Shown: positions 52,850 to 64,000 of the stretch, piece by piece
Layout of the letters: each line of letters begins with the position of its first letter
Position numbering within the stretch: position 1 is the first letter of the stretch
Origin: Macrothele yani
Taxonomy: Eukaryota; Arthropoda; Arachnida; Araneae; Macrothelidae
NCBI GenBank assembly: GCA_039090855.1
Contig: CM077010.1
Location: 51,106,905 to 51,170,904 of the forward strand
DNA length: 64,000 nt
Reading direction: 5' to 3'
Program-made: the position numbers and the translations under genes
The notes under the pieces: generated by a model
Databases searched by the model: none
Told to the model about the DNA's origin: nothing
What the model saw: only the letters and a program-made list of their open reading frames with translations

Positions 52850-53400
52850 TTTTGTTTGCTTCCCGTTATGTTTTTCATACTGATCGTCACGTATGCACTA
52901 TCATGAGTTTCTCTTATTAGGGCTATGACTTGCACTCAATCAAGTCATGATCATAGGAAAACATACAGGGACCACGCAAATTGAGAGAACTGTGCTGATT
53001 AGGAACTTTGCTCAAGCAAGTACTTATTCCGTGTATAAATGTGTGCTATGTGTTAAATATTCTACTGGAGTTCGAGTTTGTAGCTGTGTTAAACCTTTAT
53101 TAGCGTTCGTAGTAGTGTTAAATCTTCGACTTTACTACGAGTTTATTTAAATTTGGAACTTATCCGTTGATTTTCGTTATGCTTTTCCTACTGAACGTCA
53201 TATCTGAACTCATCTGATATGACGTTCAGTAGGAAAACTCTTCTGGGCTATGACTGGCAGTCAATCGTGTCATGATAATTGTTATAAGTGCAAGGACTAT
53301 GCAACTTGATAGATATGAGTTGATTACGAACTTCGCTCACGGTATTGCTCAATCCCTCATGAATATGTGCTATGTGGGAAATATACTTTGCTACGAATTC
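52850..53400 (+). repeat. two diverged copies of a ~250-bp sequence with a palindrome
   Basis: 52865-53060 and 53175-53400 share TGGGCTATGACT, TCAATCGTGTCATGAT-like, GGACTATGCAA-like, GAACTTTGCTC and TGTGCTATGTG. A perfect palindrome starts the second copy: arms 53183-53204 and 53216-53237 (22 bp, TTTTCCTACTGAACGTCATA then TC) with an 11-base loop. Confidence 0.72.
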
Positions 53401-56185
53401 GTGGGAGAGATAAATGTCTTACCTTACTAAGAGAGTTGTATTTACTAAAATAATAAACTCCTGACTCCTAAGACCTGGTTGTAAGTCAACTTGTTGATTG
53501 CTTGTCTCATGAGAGTACTTGCGAATCATAAATCATCAAAACGGGCTGCTTCTCTTAGCCTTGGATTCCCATGAGAGCTTATGGTCAGAGGGAGAGAGGT
53601 CTCAAATGGATGGGGTAAGTTCTTTGTTACTATGTCAAAATACGGAGAATTTGGTGTCGTCAAAGAATACCCTTCTCCAGTAGGAAAGAAATCTGGGGAA
53701 ATACCATGCAATGATGTAATAATGTCATTTTTGCACTTCTATTGTATTGCTGAACAAGCTCTGTGATGAAATAATAAGTTGGACTCGTATGTGATTTTTT
53801 TTATCATGTTATCAAATGCTGAACTTCAATTTGTATGTACAGTGTTAATTTTATTGTTTTGAAACACTTTTGTATCTTGATGTTACGTTTAAAAAGTTTT
53901 AATGCTGTAAAATTTAGCATTTTCCTTATGGAGCTTTTTAACTTTTATTGAGTAAATTAAATAGCTTTAATCTAGAATTTTAAGTTGTATAATGTTAACT
54001 GTGTATATGTGAATATAGTTTGCTTCTTACAGCTAAGAAAAAATTGCTGTTACACCACCAAAATTTGCTGTTCTCACGCTTTAGCAGCAGCACTGGTAAC
54101 AGCAGTAATTACACATGTAAATATTTAGAACGGAGAAAAATAATTGCATATCCGTTTCCAAAGAGTTATACCTCAGAAAACTTATCAAAGTTGATTACTT
54201 CATTTTGTTGGCACTTATGTATTTCTGCTTGAAAATATTGTACGCAGAGGTTTCATATGTACTGTATATTGTATGTAAAGTGTACATTTAAAGTGTACAT
54301 TTAAATCGATACTTACTGAAGAATTGTAAAGGGCATTAGTTATTTTTCCTGACATGATCGTGTAGTAATTATTATTTGGAATTTCTGTTAAACAAAGTGT
54401 AGTCTTTTTATTTATTTACCCTGAGAGCCTATCTTTGTTGAATATTTTTTGTTGACAGTTATGAATGTCTAAATGTGTGTTTGAAGTTACTGTACATATA
54501 GGTTTATATATATACATAATTATTTATTTAAAGTGTAGTCCGCATTAGGGGCAAACACAATGTTTAATATTTCTGTTGAATTTAAGTTTAAATGCTAATT
54601 GTTTTATCTTTAAATGTATTTCAAGGTTTAAACACTATTGTTCCATTTCGGGTGAACTGAAAAATATATGGAAAGATTTCATATATTAATTCATTTTTTA
54701 TTCTCACTTCCAGTGAAAGCGTCGAATAATTTCAGGATGCCATCTAAATTGCATTTTGATTAATTAATCAATTAATATTCTGCACGGTGCTAATCTTTAC
54801 GTCATAAAACGCATCCTAATAAAGTACTTTAAGCTCTTGCCTAATAATTAGCCTCTCTTGATTTTATTAAATTATGAAGTAACTTAAACAAAATACAATG
54901 TCCCTTAGCAGCTGCATTGTTAATGACACTGAAAATTACTTATAATACTGATTTATGGTTACATTTCTTACATATTTTAAACTTCTTGTATTAAGATACA
55001 AACCAATAACTAGGAGATGTTTTTAACAAGGTAAAGTGTACATTTAAATCGAAATGGTATTGAGAATGCAGTGATCCATTGAAGGTAAAACTAATTCACC
55101 TTTAAATTCGACACCTCGGTTAGAAAATGTTTATCCATTTACGAACGGTATTTTACTGGAAATGACATTACTGCTAATGTTTTTAACTAGAAAATAAAGA
55201 ATTGCTACTACTCGACTTGAATGTATTGTGCTACAAGGAGTTCTCTTCAGCTGTAGATAATTGGGACCAAAGAAAAAGGACCTCTTCAGGCGAAACCACT
55301 AAACGCCAGAGACCAAAATCCCACACAAAATAAAGAACATAAAGTATAATTGAGTCTTTGACTTAGTGATGCTGAAAGTGGTGGCAAAATATTCGTTACG
55401 TTCATGATTTAGGTACCTTACCTAAAACTATTTTAATACCAACATATTTGGATGCTTCTTTACTTGTTTACAAGTCTTTGTTTATTTTTTTAGCACAAGG
55501 GCTGTGTCTGACTAAAGAACGGCGTATCGCAAATAATACTTTAAAAGATCGGATCGTATTGTGGAAACGCTAGCCCCCAATCAACCTGAAAAGTAGCTGA
55601 TTCCTTGAGTGGTTAGGACATTAGTTTCGTTTCCGTAAAGACTATTACTTCTACAAAATGCAGCTGTAGTAGACGAGTGTCAGATGCTTTCTGTCTAATC
55701 ATCCGTGCTCACCCTGGACTCAAACTCGGCAGATGGCATAGGTGGTGCATCATCCACTCCACGGCGTAAGCCTTTTTACCTCCCTGAGATACACGGGCTT
55801 ACATTTAGAGAACGGCGATCCCTTGGAAGACAATTTATAATACTGTTAAATTCAACCAAGAAATCTGTTCACATGCTGGGCTGTAAATTGCGGGATGTCG
55901 AATTCGTCTTCGAGTTCTTACGTGTTCTCAGAAATAGAGCGACCCTTCCACTGGACAAGGTAGAAATTCCACCATCCTGTGTCTCCGCCTTTGTAATTAA
56001 TTCTGTCGTCCACGGTAGGTAAACGGAATTTCAAGTGAACAGAACAACGTCACATTTCCATAGGAAGGTCCACAGAACCTCGAACTACCATTTTCATGTC
56101 GTTCATTGCTTTAGAGGTAAGTCTTCCTTTTTATACATACCTCTCTCTTAATGGTGATCAGACACAGAAACCTGTACATTTTCCT
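53401..56185. other. AT-rich sequence, nothing coding recognised
   Basis: The words AAGTGTACATTTAAA (54280, 54295, 55034) and TTTAAAGTGTA (54527) recur. A 105-codon frame at 55705-56022 (LGCKLRDVEFVFEFLRVLRN) has no recognised motif, and I do not call it a gene. Confidence 0.4.
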
Positions 56186-56563
56186 TCATGTTGTCCGAAC
56201 ATAGAAACTTGCATAACAACCTGGGGACACACACTGTCCGTCATGGCCATAAGAATTTCCTCTATCCCAACGCGGAGCTGCTAAACAAACCGCAGCTTTT
56301 TGTCCCCATGTAACGCACTTACACATGCCTATATAATTCCGGCGAATGTAATTCTTGTATGATAATTTCCTGTCTAGAAGTAATTGGGCGCTTCCGTTTT
56401 CATATGTAACTTCAGGAATTCCAGATTTAAAGAATGAAAACTCCTCTACTGAGATATTATCCCTCACTGTGGACTCCACATTGTCATCACAGATCACAAG
56501 AGGGTTGTAAATAACAGAGTTGTCTACTTCCACGGGAGCAGCTTCGACGTAAGAGGTCTTCAA
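56186..56563 (-). pseudogene. possible FLYWCH-type zinc-finger fragment
   Basis: A minus-strand open frame of 125 codons. It contains NGSAQLLLDRKLSYKNYIRR, then NYIGMCKCVTWGQKAAVCLA and WDRGNSYGHDGQC. The order of a G-x-x-LLL strand, a tyrosine, K-C, a second Cys and a His resembles FLYWCH domains, but the Trp of WxC is Cys and the final HxH is HxG. It may be a decayed FLYWCH or MULE-type element, or chance. It has an acidic N-terminal part (ICDDNVESTVRDNISVEEF). Confidence 0.35.
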
Positions 56564-59441
56564 GGTTCCATCATATGAGAACTCTCCACGTCAGGAATCA
56601 ACATAAAATCCGAAAAAGCCACCTTCAGAAAACGATCAACGTTCAAGAACCTCTCATACACGAAGTTGAGGTCAAAGTTGTTCTTGTTCTTGTACTATGT
56701 TGAGTAAAAAATATTACGCCCATCTTCAATGACTTTCAACACTGACCCGCTATTCAGTATGTCTGCACGCCAGAAATGAACAAGCCTTGGTTGAAGATGA
56801 ACGAAAGATGAACAAGACTTGGTTCGTGTCTACACGTCAGAGATGAACAAGCCTTGGTTGTGAGCAGCAATTCCCTATAATCGAGATACCTGACTACCCG
56901 TGAAGGCTGCACACATGGTTACTACGGCAGCCGCAACAACTTTCTGCCGGAAAAGTTTCTGAGAGCGTTAAATGCAGGTGTAGAAAAGATGAACAAGTTT
57001 ACCACGGGATCTACTCTTGTCGAGGTGTAGAACAGAGAGACACAAACAAGTTTATCACACATAGTCTACTCCAAAAGGACCTACCTGAGGTTCCAAATAG
57101 GAATCGAATGAAGTTTGTTTACTTCTTGGACGTTTTCAGATAAAATTTCGTAATGGCATGGCATGACGTGTGATGCCAATTTCTCTTTTCGCCCCTACAC
57201 CCCAACGAATGACTATTAATTTCCAGCAAAACCCATATCTTGTGAGCTTTCTGAATATGTGCGATTACAAAACAATTACAAAAAATCATGGGAACAAAAG
57301 AGGATACACACAGCATTGTCCTCATTTAGCAAGAGAATGATAATGGCGATAGGCAGCCGGCATGCGACAAGTCGTTGACCAATCACATGCAAATGTGCGC
57401 ACGGGGAAAAAACGCTTCAGTTGCTCCAACATTATGATGACGTAGTTATGTTGTTATAATGCTCCTACATTATAACGATATAGCAAGCTGGAAGCTGGTA
57501 CACCAATCCAAAATCTACTAGCAGACAACTTGACTATGATGGTCTTCTTTCTCTTCAATGATTGACTAACTAAATTCGGACTTAGATAACGATATCACAC
57601 CCAGTTAACAGAAATTAAAAAATCGCACCTCATTATCGTACAGTAAATACTCGGATAACGAAGTCCCCTACAGTATGTTTTGGTCATTTTTCCCAGCATG
57701 TGAACAGCTATTTAAGTAATAATCAGTTGTTCATAAAGACTACCGGAAAGTATTTTATTCCGTCAGTTGTCGATTTCTCCGCACGTTCAACTACGTGCAG
57801 TCGATAATGAAACCGTCTCGCACAAGCAATAATTTATTTTCGTGAAGTTTATGTAATATCATAGTGGCATTCTTTTCAGTTTTCATTTTTTTAAACTTAA
57901 TTGGTCCCAACGGCAATAAGTTTTGTAGTGTTTCTATAGTAACTTACATAGAAGTTATGCATGTAACAATGTTTCTGTCGCTGCTCAGAAAAGAATCTTT
58001 GAGAAAGCAATTTATTCATGATAAAAAAATTTTTGTCCGGCAGTCACAGTTCTTTCCTTTCAGCAGCGTTTCTCTTATTAGATAAGCAACAAAAGTTGAT
58101 AAATTATATTTCGGGTATTTAATAAAGAATCTCAAATTTAATAGAATTTGAGAAGTTGGCTTTTTCGCGCAAAGACTCTACAGTTCTAAAATTATAAATA
58201 ACTTGGCTGAAAAATGCGCCGTAAAGCAGAACTTTTATTAACATCTCATCGTATTAAATATTATTTATTCCAGGGGCGCGCCAATGGCGTTTGCCGCCCC
58301 TTGTACGAGAATATTTTTCAATTTTTATTCATTCTTACATGAAATAAATACTTTTAGCCACATCATTTTCTATTTCCCGTAAATGAAGAGTTTTCATAAA
58401 ACACAACTGTCTCATATAAAACTGAAGGGAAAACAATCTGTAAAAGTCTGATTCAGATGACGCTGCGAATAATTTAAGGTCATTAAAAAACTTAAAAGCC
58501 CTGTTATGGGTGTTCAAGTGTTTGAACTGTTCTTATCGTTGTATCGAAAAACAGGAAAGTTATTTTTTTTCTTTTTGACAGATCAATATCTCATCTGTTG
58601 TTTGGTGCCGAAAATTCCTTTTTTATTTTCTCACGTAATCTAACCAGTTCAACAGTTGGAAATTATGTTTCGCAATCTATTTCCTCGGCAATTGTTTTAT
58701 CTTCAACTAACGTGCCTTTAAAACCCCCATGTGTTCTATATTCTTTTAGACAGGCATTCATTTGTTTTAACATTTCTATTATGGTTGGTATAACTACAAC
58801 AGATTTTGGCATTAATTTGCTACTAACATTGATTTTTGTTGAAAGAATGTACCAAATATTTCTGGGACAAATAAACTTGCATGTTTTTGTTTTGTTTTTT
58901 ATTCATTTTTCTAAGAAGTATTGGTGAAATTTCGTGTATCACTGTCTCTAAAAGATTCGTTAAAGCGCTAATATAATGTATCGTGAATTTCATCCAAATT
59001 ATGTCCCAGTTTTCGTCACCCTTATTGCATCGATCCTATTTTCTCACCTTGTTCACAGCACAGTTTTACGATCAAATCTAGAAGCTCTTTCTTTAAGATT
59101 TGCCAACGGAAAGATAATTCAGAAAAGAAAGCATATGTTTCTTGAACAAATGATGAAAATGTTCACAATTTTTAGAGAAATTGTTTCGTCGTTGTTTACT
59201 ACCAGATTTAAAATATGGGAAGCTCCAAGTATATAATATGCATAAGAGTTTTACGTCGAAAAATTATGTTTTTTGAAATTTATTGCTTTTCCTTCATGTT
59301 GGACTCATTGTCATAGAGCTGCCCACGCATATCATGAATGCTGAAATCTTTAAGAATAAAAAAACATTTAGAAAAGAATTGTTAGTCCTTTGCCAGCGGT
59401 ATTTGTTACTGAACAAAACAATAAAAATGATCCTCTGATTT
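56564..59441. other. non-coding stretch
   Basis: A short direct repeat lies at 56765-56860 (GAACAAGCCTTGGTTG with CACGCCAGA / CACGTCAGA). Otherwise no gene, boxes or shared repeats were seen. Confidence 0.45.
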
Positions 59442-59719
59442 CATCAAACAGAGGTCATCGCACTTTCTACGTTTATTAGTGAGTCATGGTAAAATTCTCA
59501 TTGGCCGCCACCGGGAATCGAACCCAGGGTCTTCCAGTTACGCGCCGGATATGCTTCCACTGCATGTGAGTCTGGAGGAATTCGTGGGTGCTGTGGTGCA
59601 GTGGAAGCATATCCAGCGCGTTACTGGAATACCCTGGGTTCGACTCCCGGTGGCGGCCAATGAGAATTTTACCGTGACTCACTAATAAACGTGGAAAGAG
59701 CGATGACCTCTGTTTGATG
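59442..59719. repeat. inverted dimer of a tRNA-derived SINE
   Basis: Arms of about 122 bases (59442-59563 and 59598-59719) are near-perfect complements from CATCAAACAGAGGTCATCG inward, through GTTTATTAGTGAGTCA, GGTAAAATTCTCATTGGCCG, CCACCGGGAATCGAACCCAG and ATATGCTTCCACTGCA. One arm has TGGTGCAGTGGAAGCATATC as A box and GGGTTCGACTCC as B box. The loop is ~34 bases. Confidence 0.9.
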
Positions 59720-59860
59720 TTTCTAGTCCACGTCAAATGTCTGTGTTAATTCTCTGATTTCAAGTCGTTATCTATTGAATGATATAATAAATTGTTTTTA
59801 CTAAAAGAATAGACGTGCCACGTAGCATTACGATTTCTCACAGTAAAATGTTTTCTTTAC

Positions 59861-60006
59861 TTCTCCCATGTCACTGGTATTAATTTATCAACCGTAAAAT
59901 TTAATCGAGGCGTCCTGCCGCCCCCGGAACTTATTCTCCCATGTCACTGATATTAATTTATCAACCGTAAAATCTAATCGAGGCGTCCTGCTGCCCCCCG
60001 GAACTT
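59861..60006 (+). repeat. 73-bp tandem duplication
   Basis: TTCTCCCATGTCACTGGTAT through AATCGAGGCGTCCTGC is repeated at 59861 and 59934 with a few substitutions. Confidence 0.88.
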
Positions 60007-60518
60007 GGCTCCCGGGTGCTTCTCAGCAGCTGAATTCCCGTTGGGAGCGTCCTTAATCTGCTCAAACATGTAGTTAAAAGGTTTAGTATCTGCCTAGAGT
60101 TCAAAACATTCTCCTTTCAGAAAATGAAAGTAAGCATTAATCTGATTGTTACCGTACTGTATTTTGTGCTTCACAAATGCACTTCATCAACCATTTAAAA
60201 AAAGAAATTATTTAAAGGTGATTTATTTTTCAATTTGTTAGTAATAATTCTCAGTTTCGTGAATATTTCCTTTACAGGATTCAAAGATTAAGAGGAAGTA
60301 TTAATTTTTGCTTCAAAATTGATGACCCCAGAGAAGGTAGGGAAGTAAAAACGAAGACACGGCTCACGCTAGTGGGGCCTCTCGGAAAAAAATGAACTTA
60401 ACAACCGAGTGACAAACTTCTACCAGATATCAGAACCTTTATCTTTCATGGAAAAAGTGCTTTGAAATATAGAACACATCTAAATATATCAATTAAATAA
60501 GAAATATTCTTCATAATA

Positions 60519-61208
60519 CAAGGAGTGTTCAAATGAAAAGGTACGAAACGACACTGTGGGTATAAATGAAGACTTTATTCAAAGTATACATAATAGGCCG
60601 TAGCACAACGATCCCATTCATTAACGAGCCAAAGGATTCCTTGTTCCCAGAATTCCTGTGGCCGTGACGACACCCAGTCCTGCACAGCGTCGTTGAGTTC
60701 GTCGTCCGAGTGGAAGCGCTTCCCTTTCAGATGTTTTTTTCAGGGGACCAAACACATGGAAATCGCAGGGCGACATGTCCGGGCTGTAGGGCGGATGGTC
60801 AAGCTGCTCCCACTGGAACTTGGCCAGTTCCGCCGTGTGTGCCCCTGGAAACGGGTGGAAGCGCGTTATCATGGAGCAGAACCACACCCTCCGCGATGAA
60901 TAGCGGCCGGTTTAACACCTTCCGATGTCAGAAATCGGATAACGCCTCGCTGCTCCTCAATCGTCGAATTTTGCCATGTGAACGCCATCCTGTCCTCACA
61001 CGCACTGCCGCGTCAATTGGACGGCGCTCTTTATAAGAGCCTCTGCTCTCTTCTGCGCATGCGGGCGCCCGCGCATGCTCCGATCCACGCCGGCGACTCC
61101 AATCGCGTCCCTAGATGTGTCGCTACGTTCTCCCATAGCGGCATAGGCAAATATGTTAACGGTTATGTTCTTATGACGTTTCGTACCTTTGCATTTGAAC
61201 ACCCCTAG
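60519..61208 (-). mobile_element. mariner-type element, internally deleted, both ends present
   Basis: 690 bp between TA (60517-60518) and TA (61209-61210). The inverted repeats share GTGTTCAAATG and AAAGGTACGAAACG. The minus strand keeps the transposase N-terminus (MAFTWQNSTIEEQRGVIRFL, TSEGVKPAAIHR) and then jumps to the region of the second catalytic Asp (LHDNA) and QLDHPPYSPDMSPCDFHVFG (third Asp, mariner DD34D pattern). The middle with the first catalytic Asp is deleted, and frames are shifted. Non-autonomous. Confidence 0.9.
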
Positions 61209-61238
61209 TACATGGGAATTCGGTAGAATTCCCATGTA
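61209..61238. repeat. 30-bp palindrome at the mariner right border
   Basis: TACATGGGAATTC and GAATTCCCATGTA are perfect complements around GGTA. It starts at the TA target of the mariner element. Confidence 0.85.
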
Positions 61239-61319
61239 TTAAGAAAAATATTTCTTCATATACTCGCATTTTTTTCTTTAATATACATATTCATGGCAAA
61301 CAGATTATAAACTTTGAAT

Positions 61320-61470
61320 TTTCTTCCAGCTTTTACTAGTCATCAATGTAACATCTCTCAGAAAACTTGAAAATTTCATCTCCCTGGAGCGGGAATCGAA
61401 CCCACATCTCTCGATTTCCGTTCGAGTATGTTATCCAATGCACCACTTATCAGGACAGTGACGTTCAAGC
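61320..61470 (-). mobile_element. SINE-D copy, minus strand
   Basis: The minus strand has AGTGGTGCATTGGATAACAT as A box region, GGGTTCGATTCCCGCTCCAG with the B box, then GAAATTTTCAAGTTTTCTGA. A tail-only relative lies at 63155-63210 (GATGAAATTTTCAAGTTTTG). Confidence 0.78.
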
Positions 61471-61534
61471 AACTGAGAATAAGCAAACTTAGCTGAAGAA
61501 TCTGAATATACCTCAGATTTGTGTTAATCAATGC

Positions 61535-61937
61535 ATCGTCCCGAGATGGGTCCGGGTTTGAATCCCGTTGCCGCCCCGGTGGCGCAGTGGTCTGAGCGAT
61601 GGCCTCTGATCATTCGTCCGTAAGGGGTCCGGGTTCGAATCCCAGTGAGGCATGGATGTTGTGTTTGTCTTACGGCACTGGCTCTCTCCCTTCCCTGGAA
61701 CCAGTGACCCTAAATTAGGGACGGGCGACTGCTTATAGCCCATTGAGTTGCTCACGGTGGTCGTTAAACCTTCAATAAAAAAAAATCCCGTTGAGGCATG
61801 GATGCTGTGTTTGTCTTACGGCACTCGCTCACTCCCTTCCCTGGAGTCAATGGCTCTAAATTAGGGACGGGCGTCTGCTTATAGCCCACTGAGTTGCTTA
61901 CGGTGGTCGTTAAACACCCAATAAAAAAAAAAAAAAA
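61535..61937 (+). mobile_element. SINE-A copy interrupted by another SINE-A
   Basis: The outer copy: 61535-61569 (GTCCGAGATGG-like, GGTTTGAATCCCGTT) and 61793-61937 (GAGGCATGGATGCTGTG to an A run). The inner copy occupies 61570-61783 and duplicates AATCCCGTT at 61561-61569 and 61784-61792, that is, within the outer copy's B box. Confidence 0.92.
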
Positions 61938-62037
61938 AACATCGTCGCTTCCTTATACGTAGATGAATCAAAAAGTAAGTTACACTTAGTGCCATCTGGA
62001 GTGGGATGGCAGTTAGACCGTGTGTGCTTGGTAGCGA

Positions 62038-62301
62038 AGTAGACAATACATCACAGCTGCCGACGGGAATTGTTTTACTTCAGTAACTGCATAAGGCGTG
62101 TGCAGGAGGCAGTTCGTAATGGCGAAGTAGACAGTACGTCAGAGCTGCCAATGGAAGGTGTTTTACTTCAGTAACTGCATAAGGCGTGTGCAGGAGGCAG
62201 TTCGTAATGGTGAAGTAGACAGTACGTCACAGTTGCCGACGGGAGGTGCTTTACTTCAGTAACTGCATAAAGCGTATGCAGGAGGCAGTTCGTAGTGACG
62301 C
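62038..62301 (+). repeat. 88-bp tandem repeat, 3 copies
   Basis: AGTAGACAGTACGTCACAG, TTTTACTTCAGTAACTGC, ATAAGGCGTGTGCAGGAGG and CAGTTCGTAATGG repeat with period 88 (CAGTAACTGC at 62081, 62169, 62257). It lies in the 5' part of the mariner-type element that follows. Confidence 0.92.
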
Positions 62302-62860
62302 GTCAACTGGATTCTTACTCCAAATTGGAAGTGCGGGGAACCATTCCATTTTGTCGGCTTAAGCGCCTAAATTGCACTGACATCCATCGAAAAATCTGTG
62401 CTGTATACGGGGGAAATGCCATGTCTCGCCCGACCATTGTAAAGTGGTGCCAACAATTTGAAAAGGGTAGCACAAATTTGACGGATAAATACTGCGAAGG
62501 CAGGCCATCAATACTCATCACTCTGGAGCATGTTGCCGCCGTTGACGATATGGTACGGGATAACAGGCGTATCAAAATCAAAGAAATAGCCAGTACGTTA
62601 GACATTTTGTACGGGATAACAGGCGTATCAAAATCAAAGAAATAGCCAGTAGGTTAGACATTTTGTACGGGACTGTGCATTCCATCATTCACTAGCAGAT
62701 GGGATTTTGGAAATTCCAAACCGATGAGGCTGTGAAATCTGCGGTCCTTAACTGGTTGCACCAAATTGGTGGTCTTTTTCTGCACAGGTATGGAAAAGTT
62801 AATCACACGTTCCGATAAATGTTTACAGTCCTTAAGCGACTATGTCGAAGAATGAATAAA
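62295..62860 (+). pseudogene. mariner-type transposase, N-terminal HTH joined to C-terminal end
   Basis: The reading YSKLEVRGTIPFCRLKRLNC, TDIHRKICAVYGGNAMSRP, TIVKWCQQFEKGSTNL, HVAAVDDMVRDNRRIKIKEI is the N-terminal DNA-binding part of mariner-like transposases. A 57-bp in-frame tandem duplication (62553-62609, 62610-62666) follows. After 62690 the frame shifts to TDEAVKSAVLNWLHQIGGLF, the C-terminal end. The catalytic core is deleted. Element ends were not defined; the left may be near 61965. Confidence 0.8.
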
Positions 62861-62869
62861 TGTTGTGCC

Positions 62870-64000
62870 TTTAAACCAACACACATCCCTTAAGTATATT
62901 TCTTTATTTTTATTTTTGTTTTTTTTTTATTCAACAGTGTAACTAAATTTTTGATAGCTTTAATTTGACCCTTTTTCAATCCGGAAACGGATATATGTCT
63001 GAAATCGTTAGTAATACAGATAAATCAATGAAGGAATATTCTTCATAATATCTGGGAATTCGATGGAATATTCACAGCAAACAGATTGTAAACTGTGACT
63101 CTTCTTCCTTGAAGAGTCATTTCCCACTCCAGTGCGATGTCGATTCCCACTCCAGTGCGATGAAATTTTCAAGTTTTGAGAGATGTTGCATGGATGACCA
63201 GTAAGAGCTATAAGCAAATTCAGAGTTTAAATCCGTTCGCTATGAAAAACTTATGCGTAGGAAGAAACTGCGTGAACTGAATCACGTCACGAATACTGCG
63301 TATATCCCCAAAAATTCAAAACTAGCTCAATTCTATTTTTAAGTGACGTGGCAGAATTCATGTTAAAATAGGATCAGCGATAAGACTCATTCACTTTTAC
63401 AGACGCTTTTTTGTTATTCCAGAGATCAAACTTTAATGTAAAAATGGCTTTAACCTTATAAAGTAAACTACCAAAACCGAAAACAGACTGAGAACCCCAT
63501 ACGTAGGAAACTGATCAGAATGCGTTTCTTCAAGGCATACCATTGGCTTCCATTCGGTAAGTAAATATTGGGCAACCAATAACGACAAGAGAGTAAAGAT
63601 ATCAACAAATGAGTAAACAGTATTGTATCCTCGCCTATTTTTATATTGTATTTATTTCGACTTATATAAATTTGTTTTTTCCCCTCTTTTTACATTTTGC
63701 TTACTTTTGCATATGTTTTAGAAAACGAATCGGCAAATAGCTCCTTAGTTAGTTCACACATATATAAATATAATTATTTCCTTCAAATGTATTCAAAGTG
63801 TAAATTTCATTAGCATTTTATAAGACACAATGTTCGAAACAGTATGTTTTAAAATAATTAATTATCGAGCATTAGCTTCAATAAAATCATAATATGAAGA
63901 AATTTTGCACTTTGTTGCTCATTTAATATGATTTTCAGCGCTATTTCCCTATTAGGAAATTTTTCTCGTGACACTTTCCAAAAATGAGAGGAAGTGTTGA
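62870..64000. other. AT-rich sequence to the window edge
   Basis: Only a SINE-D-like tail at about 63040-63210, with a short direct repeat CCCACTCCAGTGCGATG at 63123 and 63147. No coding sequence recognised. Confidence 0.5.

Noticed and set aside
55705..56022. A host gene of 105 codons
   Set aside because: No recognised domain, no splice context, and the region is otherwise AT-rich and non-coding.

Overview
This window is repeat-rich animal nuclear DNA, most likely from an arthropod. There are spliced exons with GT-AG borders, tRNA-derived SINEs with target-site duplications, Tc1/mariner transposons, Penelope-like and RTE-type retroelements, and long AT-rich introns. I saw no bacterial operon structure, ribosome binding sites or CRISPR array. 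The class (insect, chelicerate or other) cannot be settled from the sequence alone.

The only host gene I can support is the 3' end of a choline O-acetyltransferase gene (ChAT) on the + strand. It has four coding exons at 17869-18007, 30076-30138, 31199-31336 and 48461-48724. They join in phase and encode the last ~200 residues, ending at a TGA stop. The residues that separate choline from carnitine acyltransferases are of the choline type. The introns are about 12.1, 1.1 and 17.1 kb and are filled with mobile DNA. The exon that should precede 17869 was not found.

Layout. 1-17.8 kb: broken Penelope-like elements (PLEs), a ~750-bp dispersed repeat called R1 here, a 64-bp tandem array, a decayed Tc1-like element, a PLE split by a nearly intact Tc1-like element, and a second near-complete PLE. 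18-30 kb (first intron): a gag-like zinc-knuckle ORF hit by SINEs, RTE 3' fragments, tRNA-like units in a unit-spacer-unit array, and a second copy of the same Tc1-like element in opposite orientation. 31-48 kb (last intron): a third Tc1-like element, PLE endonuclease fragments, palindromic MITEs with TTAA borders, a Helitron helicase scrap, a SINE-derived foldback with a 76-bp array, and a 31-bp minisatellite. 49-64 kb: downstream of ChAT, mostly AT-rich non-coding DNA with inverted SINE dimers, a possible FLYWCH-type fragment, and two internally deleted mariner-type elements.

Names SINE-A, B, D, R1, repeat E and 'tRNA-like unit' are labels used only for this window. SINE-A has a tRNA-Leu-like head, is about 215 bp, and is the most abundant family. 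The elements nest heavily: SINE in SINE, Tc1 in PLE, a tRNA-like unit in a MITE, and SINEs in the gag-like ORF. This gives a relative order of insertions. I found no clearly new multi-gene system. The best second-look items are the stop codon shared by both Tc1 copies, the gag-only element, the tRNA-like unit arrays, the SINE foldbacks, and a conserved stem-loop in PLE 3' regions.
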